Shown: positions 23,855 to 28,462 of the stretch, in pieces | How positions within the stretch are numbered: position 1 is the stretch's first letter | Layout of the letters: every line of letters starts with the position of its first letter | Source: CAZOVB01 sp964583095 | GTDB lineage: Bacteria; Planctomycetota; Phycisphaerae; SM23-33 | Direction: 5' to 3' | Length of the DNA: 28,462 nt | NCBI GenBank assembly: GCA_964583095.1 | Contig: CAZOVB010000060.1 | Location: 1-28,462, forward strand | Translations under genes and position numbers: made by a program | Notes under the pieces: model-generated | Databases searched by the model: none | Seen by the model: only the letters and a program-made list of their open reading frames with translations | Told to the model about the DNA's origin: nothing

Positions 23855-24811
23855 GTGGCCGATGCAGCGACTTCCTCCGCGGATCTTCAGGATCAGATTG
23901 ATGCAATGATTGCCCAGCGCCTGGCCCAGCGGGCAACGGAAGAACACCAGGCCCAGACCGCAGCCGAGGACCAACCGGCTGCCCAGGAGCCCCAGGCTCA
24001 GCAGGCCCAGGCCGAGGACCCGCCGGCGGCCCAGCAGAACGAGGCCGCCCTACAGGCCGCCGCGGAGCGGGCAGAGGCCCAACTCGCCGCCGCATCCGCC
24101 CAGCTTGCCCAGGAAGAACCCGAACAAGCGGATTCGGAGGATCCCGACGACCAGGCCGCCCAGGCTCTCGAAGCCATGGGCGCCCAGGAGCAGGAAGACC
24201 CCCAGAGCGTCGCAGTCCAGGCCGAGGCCCAGCCCGAAACTCCGCAGGCCGAGCAAGCCCCCCATGCCCAGCCTGCGCCCCAACCCGAAGCTTCCCAGGC
24301 CGAGCAGACCCCCCCAGCCTCCGAGGCCCAGCCGGTCGAGCAGGCCGAAGCCAGCCAGGCAGCCGGCGTCCAGGAAGAACCCCAGCCCCAGGTGGTCGCG
24401 GAATCCGCCCCTGCCCCCCAAGACGAGCCCGAGCCCCAGCCCGAGGCACAACCCGAGGCCCAGCCCCAGGCCGCTGAGCAGCCCCCCCAGGAACCTGCCC
24501 AGGATCAACCCGCCCCGCCGGAGCCCCAGGCCCAGCAGAGCCAGGCCGAGACTGTCGCGCAGGAACCTGCCCAGGTCAACGCCTCACAGGACGAAGATTC
24601 CTTCAAGGACGAAATCCTCCAGCTCCTGGCCAGTCGCAAGCAGCGCATCGAGCAGGAGATCTACGAAGCCAACAAGCAGGCCTCCGACCTCCACGAGCAG
24701 TGGCAGAACTTCCAGGCCCTTTCACGGCGTGTCGCGGGCCTGAAGGAGTCGCTGGAGAAGTCCGTCGCCCAGGCCCTGGCCGAAGCCCAACTGGACACCG
24801 TAGGAACCTGA
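23855..24811 (+). CDS. Gln/Pro/Ala/Glu-rich low-complexity protein with a C-terminal coiled coil
   Basis: I do not recognise a family. From the GTG at 23855, which has AAAGGA at 23841-23846 eight bases upstream, the product has 318 residues; a longer start at 23801 is possible but has no ribosome binding site. Residues 1-25 are helical (LQDQIDAMIAQRLAQRA). Residues ~26-245 are almost only Gln, Pro, Ala, Glu, Ser and Asp, with irregular PQAQ, PEAQ and QAEQ repeats. Residues ~246-318 form a charged coiled coil (FKDEILQLLASRKQRIEQEI and onward). There is no signal peptide, membrane segment or cysteine, and the net charge is strongly negative. It could be a flexible spacer that joins two helical contact points. 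It stands alone between an FGGY kinase gene and an oxidoreductase gene. Confidence 0.75.
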   Translation: MADAATSSADLQDQIDAMIAQRLAQRATEEHQAQTAAEDQPAAQEPQAQQAQAEDPPAAQQNEAALQAAAERAEAQLAAASAQLAQEEPEQADSEDPDDQAAQALEAMGAQEQEDPQSVAVQAEAQPETPQAEQAPHAQPAPQPEASQAEQTPPASEAQPVEQAEASQAAGVQEEPQPQVVAESAPAPQDEPEPQPEAQPEAQPQAAEQPPQEPAQDQPAPPEPQAQQSQAETVAQEPAQVNASQDEDSFKDEILQLLASRKQRIEQEIYEANKQASDLHEQWQNFQALSRRVAGLKESLEKSVAQALAEAQLDTVGT

Positions 24812-24839
24812 GCTGCAGCAACAACCCTTTTCGCACGCA

Positions 24840-24899
24840 GCGGCGAGGCCTAGACGTTTCCGGTCTCGCCGCCTGCATGCGCAGAGGATCCTCTAGGCC
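24840..24899. repeat. Nested, partly exclusive inverted repeats
   Basis: An 11-base-pair stem (one G-U) can form between 24840-24850 and 24862-24872. GGCCTAGA (24847-24854) can instead pair with TCTAGGCC (24892-24899). A perfect 12-base palindrome, AGAGGATCCTCT, lies at 24883-24894. GGCGAG occurs at 24842 and again at 24900. No T-run follows. It lies after the low-complexity gene and before a promoter, so it may end transcription or bind a regulator. Confidence 0.5.
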
Positions 24900-24922
24900 G
24901 GCGAGCCTTGGGTGTCTTTCTC

Positions 24923-24950
24923 TTGACAGCGCGACTCCGTGTGGCATGAT
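24923..24950 (+). promoter_or_regulatory. Candidate promoter for the second oxidoreductase gene
   Basis: TTGACA (24923-24928) is a perfect -35 hexamer. CATGAT (24945-24950) follows after 16 bases and matches a -10 at 4 of 6 positions. The predicted start is near 24957, leaving a leader of about 57 bases. Confidence 0.5.
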
Positions 24951-25013
24951 TGCATGCGGGCGTTGCGTCGGTCGCAGTCCCCTGCCACTGATCCAGATGA
25001 AAGAGAGCCTGCC

Positions 25014-26048
25014 ATGAGTGTCAATGCCGTTGTCGTCGGATACGGCGGAGCCGGAAAGAAGTTCCACGCCTACCTGGTCAGCCTGACCCCCCGAATGAAT
25101 GTCTACGGCGTTGTGTCCGGCCGCCAGGAAGGTCGCGACCAGGCCCGGCAAGACCACGACTGCAAGACCTTCGAGACGATCGAGCAGGCCCTGGACGACC
25201 CCCAGGTCGATTTGATGATCCTTGCTACGCCCAACCACACCCATGTCGACCTGGCCATCCAGTGCCTCGACGCTGGCAAGCACGTGGTGACCGACAAGGT
25301 GATGGCCCTTTCGCTGGTGGACTGCGACCGTATGCTCGCAGCCGCACGCAGCAATGAGAAGCTGCTCACCGTCTTCCAGAACCGCCGCTTCGACGGAGAC
25401 TACCTGACGGTCCGAAAGCTCATGGACGACGGCGACCTGGGCGACGTTCGATGGATCGAGATGGCCTGGCAGGGCTTTCGACCCATGGGAGGCTGGCGGA
25501 GCGAAGCCGCCAAAGGAGGGGGCCGATACTACGACCTGGGCGCCCACCTGGTCGACCAGATGTGCATGCTGCTTCCAGGAGCTGTCCAGAGCGTCTATTG
25601 CCGCATGCACCACGACTATGAATCGACCGATACGGAGTCCGAAGCCCTCCTGGTAGTCACCTTCGAAGGGGGCAGGACCGGCGTATGCGACTTTTCGTCG
25701 ATGGCTGCCATCGCCAAACCGCGATTCTACGTCCGCGGCACGGGAGGTACGTTCCGCAAGTATGGGATCGACCCTCAGGAGGCGGCCATGAAGGCAGGCG
25801 ATATCGACTCGGCCAGGGAAGATCCGGACAACTACGGCACGTTCGCCGATGCCCAAGGCAGCCGCACCGTGGAAACCCTCCCGGGACGATGGCGCAACTA
25901 CTACGAGAACATCGCTGCCGTACTGCTGGATGGAGCCGAGCCGGTCGTCAAGCCCCACGAGTTGCGAAGGCAGATCGGCATTCTGGATGCGGGGGTCCAG
26001 TCCGCTGCCGGCGGGCTGGTTGAAAAGGTCGACCTGCCGGGACTTTAA
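25014..26048 (+). CDS. Gfo/Idh/MocA-family oxidoreductase
   Basis: This 344-residue NAD(P)-dependent oxidoreductase is a second member of the family, not closely alike to the one at 21318. The Rossmann domain begins AVVVGYGGAGKKFHAYL, and the C-terminal domain carries GRYYDLGAHLVDQMCML with the conserved histidine. The EKP motif is replaced by TDKV, so the lysine is kept while both neighbours change. The ATG at 25014 was chosen because the Rossmann strand starts there; the frame is open upstream to 24939, but that would place the start inside the predicted promoter. The upstream AAAGAGAG is a weak ribosome binding site. The stop codon overlaps that of the convergent GNAT gene. Its substrate is unknown; sugar-derived alcohols are typical for the family. 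Confidence 0.9.
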   Translation: MSVNAVVVGYGGAGKKFHAYLVSLTPRMNVYGVVSGRQEGRDQARQDHDCKTFETIEQALDDPQVDLMILATPNHTHVDLAIQCLDAGKHVVTDKVMALSLVDCDRMLAAARSNEKLLTVFQNRRFDGDYLTVRKLMDDGDLGDVRWIEMAWQGFRPMGGWRSEAAKGGGRYYDLGAHLVDQMCMLLPGAVQSVYCRMHHDYESTDTESEALLVVTFEGGRTGVCDFSSMAAIAKPRFYVRGTGGTFRKYGIDPQEAAMKAGDIDSAREDPDNYGTFADAQGSRTVETLPGRWRNYYENIAAVLLDGAEPVVKPHELRRQIGILDAGVQSAAGGLVEKVDLPGL

Positions 26049-26752
26049 TCCTTAAGTCGCAAAAGCATCACTCGCGAACAGAGTTCGGTTGGCTTGGTGC
26101 CCCTGGCCAGGGCTTTTTGCACGGCGGCGAGGGTATCGGGGGCGGCCTTCTTCACTTGGGCCCACCAGGGCAAGTCGGGATCGAGCGGCTCGATGGCGAA
26201 GGTCTCGAACCCCAGCCTGGCGTAGGTGGTCCAGGGCAGAACGCCCATCCAGTGGAGGAACGGACCCAGATCGGCAGGGCCTCCCTGGGCGAGCACTCCC
26301 CAGTACCCCTGGTCCCGGGCCCATTGGACGGACCGTCGGCACATGGCGGTGGCCAGGCCGCGACGGTAATACCGCGCGTCCGGCTTGGAGCGGTCGTGGA
26401 GAAAGCCTACGTGGAAGCAACTGTGTCCCCAGACGGGACCGCCGGGGGCCAGGCCGCGGTCGCGCGCTTCGATCAGGGGCCAACCCAGAGGCCAAAGGTG
26501 CATCTGACCGGGGATCCATTCGGGGAAGACCGAATCGTCCCACTCGGGCAGATCCACGCGATAGCAATGGAGGGTTCCGACGCATCGGTCATTTTCCCAC
26601 GCGCTGATCCCCATGGTCTCCTGCTTCTGCATGAGCTTCCTGCGTCGGTCTCCCCCGCCGGGCCAGCAGCGCATATTGATTCGATCCATGTCCTCCGGGA
26701 GTATGGGTCGAATGGTAAACGAATCACACAGTTTTGTGACGGCTTCGGACAT
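26045..26752 (-). CDS. GNAT-family N-acetyltransferase-like protein
   Basis: This 235-residue protein fits the GNAT fold that transfers an acetyl group from acetyl-CoA to an amine. Visible are an N-terminal strand (FTIRPILPEDMDRINMRCW), a core strand (GPVWGHSCFHVGFL), the acetyl-CoA loop RRGLATAMCRRSVQWARDQG, and the closing YARLGFETFAI. A Trp-rich stretch (HWMGVLPWTTY) is unusual. The ATG at 26752 has GGAG 12 bases upstream; an in-frame TTG at 26770 would add six residues. It is convergent with the oxidoreductase gene, and the stop codons share TTAA. A second GNAT gene lies upstream on the same strand after a gap of 89 bases; the two are not close copies. The substrate is unknown. Confidence 0.78.
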   Translation of the reverse strand: MSEAVTKLCDSFTIRPILPEDMDRINMRCWPGGGDRRRKLMQKQETMGISAWENDRCVGTLHCYRVDLPEWDDSVFPEWIPGQMHLWPLGWPLIEARDRGLAPGGPVWGHSCFHVGFLHDRSKPDARYYRRGLATAMCRRSVQWARDQGYWGVLAQGGPADLGPFLHWMGVLPWTTYARLGFETFAIEPLDPDLPWWAQVKKAAPDTLAAVQKALARGTKPTELCSRVMLLRLKD

Positions 26753-26841
26753 GAAGAATCCGATCTCCAACCCGGCCGCAGGTACCGGTCAGGTCCTTCC
26801 CTGCGCCCTGCCCTGCACGCCTGAACACAAGCCACGAAAGC

Positions 26842-27468
26842 TTAGCCGCTTTGCGGCGGCCCGACGCGCTGCATGAACCATATCGGAAGATCACCCAGTC
26901 TTTCTTCGGCGATAACTTTATATCCCATATGCTCATAGAGGTTCACGTTGGAGGCAAGCTGCGTATCCAGGCCCGAAGGTACACCCCGCGAGTCCGCTTC
27001 GGTGTGGATCTGCTCCATCAGCAGACGGCAGATTCCCCTGCCCCGGGCATCGGTGTCCACGCCAACGGCGGTGATGTAATAATGGTCCCCCTCGGGCTTG
27101 TGCGCGTCCTTGATCTGCTCGTAAGCCTCGAATCTCGACCGGGCCTCGCAGCCGGCATCCCGGGCGAAGGCTTCGAATTCCTCATCGAAGGCCCCCGAGG
27201 CCGGTGGCTCTCCGGGCCCCTCGCCAAGCAGCACGCCCAGGATTCTTCCACCCGACTCAGCCGCCAGCCCAGGCCAGCCGGTCTCGATACGCCAGCGAAT
27301 CGTAAGCAGGAACACCCGCCGGATCCAAGGCTGCGGGTCCTGGAAGGATCCGAACAGATAGTCCATCATCGGATAGCCTGTAAAGGCCCGGGTCAGGACG
27401 TCCGCAGCCTCACATGCCAGCGGCTCGGGGATCTGGATCACGTTGGCCTGGGCCTTGGATTTCTGCAT
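26842..27468 (-). CDS. GNAT-family N-acetyltransferase
   Basis: This 208-residue acetyltransferase shows the family core clearly: YYITAVGVDTDARGRGICRL, with the acetyl-CoA-binding RGRGI, and the C-terminal NVNLYEHMGYKVIAEE. The N-terminal half (ADVLTRAFTGYPMMDYLF) resembles bacterial GNATs of the type with a Phe/Tyr-rich start. The ATG at 27468 has a near-perfect AGGAGGG. The frame is open upstream to 27564, but that region holds the promoter and leader and has no start signal. The leader (27469-27522) contains a pseudoknot-like structure downstream of a perfect TATAAT. It could be co-transcribed with the GNAT gene that follows. The substrate cannot be predicted. Confidence 0.9.
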   Translation of the reverse strand: MQKSKAQANVIQIPEPLACEAADVLTRAFTGYPMMDYLFGSFQDPQPWIRRVFLLTIRWRIETGWPGLAAESGGRILGVLLGEGPGEPPASGAFDEEFEAFARDAGCEARSRFEAYEQIKDAHKPEGDHYYITAVGVDTDARGRGICRLLMEQIHTEADSRGVPSGLDTQLASNVNLYEHMGYKVIAEERLGDLPIWFMQRVGPPQSG

Positions 27469-27493
27469 GGCACCCTCCTGGGATTCTGCTCCT

Positions 27494-27523
27494 GGTGCTT
27501 CGTCCCGGATCAAGCACCGGGAC
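27494..27523 (-). promoter_or_regulatory. Pseudoknot-like structured leader of the GNAT gene
   Basis: Read on the minus strand, GTCCCGG (27523-27517) pairs with CCGGGAC (27508-27502) as a 7-base-pair stem. The loop segment TGCTT (27516-27512) pairs with AAGCA just past the stem (27500-27496), giving an H-type pseudoknot layout. Alternatively, GGTGCTT and AAGCACC form a 7-base-pair stem that excludes part of the first. It lies at the predicted 5' end of the message, about 25 bases before the start codon. I recognise no known riboswitch class. Confidence 0.45.
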
Positions 27524-27528
27524 AATGG

Positions 27529-27534
27529 ATTATA
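27529..27534 (-). promoter_or_regulatory. Perfect -10 hexamer of the GNAT gene
   Basis: TATAAT occurs on the minus strand 60 bases before the start codon. No good -35 lies 16-18 bases upstream. The predicted start is near 27522, at the beginning of the structured leader. Confidence 0.45.
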
Positions 27535-27569
27535 GCCCCGGGCGTCGCCGAAACAGATCCTCAAAGCGC

Positions 27570-28013
27570 CTATCGCCTCACGTGCTTCTGTCTTTCACGC
27601 GGATGCGGGGTTACCACCGAACCTCGCGGCTGATAGAAGAGCTTGTAGTACCGCTCCTCCAATTGGAAGTAGTCGATCGGCTCCAGGGGCGTCCAGTCCT
27701 CTTCGAGCCGCCCGTAGCGTTTCATCTCGTAGGTGTAGAAAGGCCCCGGGACGAAGCCTTCCTGCCAGTACTCCTTCCGCCGGGCGTGCTTGGAAAGGTT
27801 CTCCACCAGGTAGGCCTCCAGGGCCTTGTAGTCCGGATCGTCTCTGGAAGCAAAGACCTCCGCGCGGGGCGCCTTGGCGGGCCCTGGAGCATCTGCTTCA
27901 GAAGCCCGGGCTTTGTCGATGGCGACGCCTGCGCGTGCAACGACTCGCCCACACCCAGGAGCATAGATAGAAACAGCAGAGCGAAAAGATAGGGAGTTGA
28001 AAGGTTTGAGCAT
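27570..28013 (-). CDS. Hypothetical protein, probably exported, with its frame apparently shifted
   Basis: I do not recognise a family. The open frame encodes 147 residues from an ATG at 28013 with AAGGA eight bases upstream. Residues ~50-147 look like a real, charged, aromatic-rich protein (DYKALEAYLVENLSK, FVPGPFYTYEMKRYGR, DYFQLEERYYKLFYQ). The first ~45 residues do not: the same DNA in another frame (28021 to ~27890) encodes a convincing signal peptide (LFALLFLSMLLGVGESLHAQA) that continues to KPGLLKQMLQG. The natural product was probably signal peptide plus body. Joining them needs a one-base change near a GGGCCC run (~27886), and perhaps a second near a TTTT run (~27986) if the ATG is the true start. 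This may be a sequencing error, a decayed gene or a recoding site. Confidence 0.55.
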   Translation of the reverse strand: MLKPFNSLSFRSAVSIYAPGCGRVVARAGVAIDKARASEADAPGPAKAPRAEVFASRDDPDYKALEAYLVENLSKHARRKEYWQEGFVPGPFYTYEMKRYGRLEEDWTPLEPIDYFQLEERYYKLFYQPRGSVVTPHPRERQKHVRR

Positions 28014-28222
28014 CGGGTCAATCCTTCCTGGCTGAATGCAGAACGTGGGTAAGGTACACCGGGTCAGGCCCGACAGCGGCAGGCCCGGCCGGGGCTGAAT
28101 CTATTGTAATGCCCTGGCTGCCTGTGAAAACAGATTTCCGCTGAAAGTCCTTCTCTGCCCTGCCTGCAGAGGTCCACCAGCGGTGAACCGCCCCAGGCCC
28201 GGTCAAACAATTCGCCTCATCC

Positions 28223-28267
28223 GCTGCCCCGCGTGGGCAGCCGGGACACCCCGGCCTGGATTTTTTT
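28223..28267 (+). terminator. Tandem hairpins with a T-run and no plus-strand gene upstream
   Basis: GCTGCCC/GGGCAGC (28223-28241, 7 pairs) is followed by GCCGGG/CCCGGC (28240-28255, 6 pairs, loop ACAC), then CTGGA and seven T (28261-28267). This has the form of an intrinsic terminator. The nearest plus-strand coding gene ends at 26048, more than 2 kb upstream. Confidence 0.5.
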
Positions 28268-28287
28268 GCCCTGATCAGCGAAGTTCT

Positions 28288-28317
28288 CTGGCAGGCGAAG
28301 CGGCAAGCCGTTAATAT
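28288..28317 (+). promoter_or_regulatory. Candidate promoter of the tRNA-Pro gene
   Basis: CTGGCA (28288-28293) and TAATAT (28312-28317) are separated by 18 bases and match at 4 and 4 of 6 positions. A start near 28323 would give a ~36-base leader containing a 7-base-pair hairpin (TTCCCGC/GCGGGAA, 28324-28344). Confidence 0.35.
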
Positions 28318-28358
28318 TCTGGGTTCCCGCCGAAGTTGCGGGAAACAGATGTTGCGCT

Positions 28359-28433
28359 CGGGGCGTAGCTCAGCTTGGATAGAGTGCTTGACTGGGGGTC
28401 AAGAGGTCGCTGGTTCAAATCCAGTCGCCCCGA
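28359..28433 (+). tRNA. tRNA-Pro(GGG)
   Basis: The sequence folds as a cloverleaf. The acceptor stem CGGGGCG pairs with CGCCCCG, including the C1-G72 pair usual in bacterial tRNA-Pro. The D stem is GCTC/GAGT, the anticodon stem is CTTGA/TCAAG around a CTGGGGG loop, and the T stem is GCTGG/CCAGT around TTCAAAT. Loop positions 34-36 read GGG, which decodes proline CCC and CCU. The discriminator base is A73. The 3' CCA is not encoded (ACTTG follows), so it must be added by a nucleotidyltransferase. Confidence 0.93.
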
Positions 28434-28462
28434 CTTGTTCGAACAGGAAGCCGTTCAGTGAG

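Larger units (their letters stand above)
28022..28358. other. Intergenic region before the tRNA gene
   Basis: No protein gene is visible in these 337 bases. The left end holds the ribosome binding site, and presumably the promoter, of the minus-strand gene. At 28223-28267 two GC-rich hairpins and a run of seven T lie on the plus strand. After them come a -10-like TAATAT and a small hairpin at 28324-28344 just before the tRNA. Confidence 0.6.

Noticed and set aside
24050..24508. Gly/Leu-rich minus-strand frame of 152 residues
   Set aside because: It is the reverse reading of the Gln/Pro/Ala/Glu repeats and has no start signal.
23930..24590. Possible CRISPR or tandem-repeat array
   Set aside because: The repetition is in codons for Gln, Pro, Ala and Glu in one open frame, with no constant repeat and no spacer pattern.

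Overview
The window looks like a chromosomal segment of a planctomycete, most likely a member of the Phycisphaerae or a relative. It is GC-rich, about 65% G+C in sampled coding stretches. It carries an exported protein with a C-terminal PEP-CTERM sorting signal ending in a run of arginines, an AraC/XylR-type regulator with a LacI-like sensor domain, two Gfo/Idh/MocA oxidoreductases, a LolA/DUF1571-like secreted protein and a DUF2341/PKD-type exported protein. This combination is common in that phylum. The assignment is inferred from gene content; no rRNA is present. I saw no insertion sequence, prophage or CRISPR array.

Layout. Positions 1-4020 (+) hold a LysM lipoprotein, recG, a small two-helix membrane protein and a PAP2 phosphatase. 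A fructosamine-kinase-like gene (-) meets the PAP2 gene tail to tail, with nested stop codons. From 5050 to 8040 (+) lie hisI and a two-gene potassium uptake system (TrkH-type channel plus RCK regulator). From 11723 down to 8060 (-) runs a tightly overlapping operon: a large exported DUF2341/PA14-like/PKD protein, then a fusion of a TsaC/Sua5-type tRNA threonylcarbamoyl-AMP synthase with a low-molecular-weight phosphatase of the YwlE (protein-arginine phosphatase) type, then rpiB. This matches the ywlC-ywlE-ywlF order of Bacillus, with the first two genes fused. From 11829 to 16085 (+) follow a HAD phosphatase, an FtsX/LolC-like permease, a LolD-like ATPase, a VTT/DedA-like membrane protein and a LolA-like exported protein. 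Together they could form a membrane or lipoprotein export module.

From 16257 to 26048 the content turns to carbohydrate use and surface proteins: a GH2 beta-mannosidase-like enzyme, a convergent XylR-like regulator, a PEP-CTERM protein with a strong intrinsic terminator, a Gfo/Idh/MocA oxidoreductase with an FGGY sugar kinase, a Gln/Pro/Ala/Glu-rich low-complexity protein and a second oxidoreductase. The right end (-) holds two GNAT acetyltransferases and a small gene whose secretion signal and body lie in different frames. A tRNA-Pro(GGG) lies on the + strand at the edge.

The items most worth a second look are the TsaC-YwlE fusion, a compact pseudoknot-like 5' leader before the second GNAT gene, the split-frame gene at 27570-28021, the low-complexity protein, and an apparent + strand terminator with no + strand gene before it (28223-28267).
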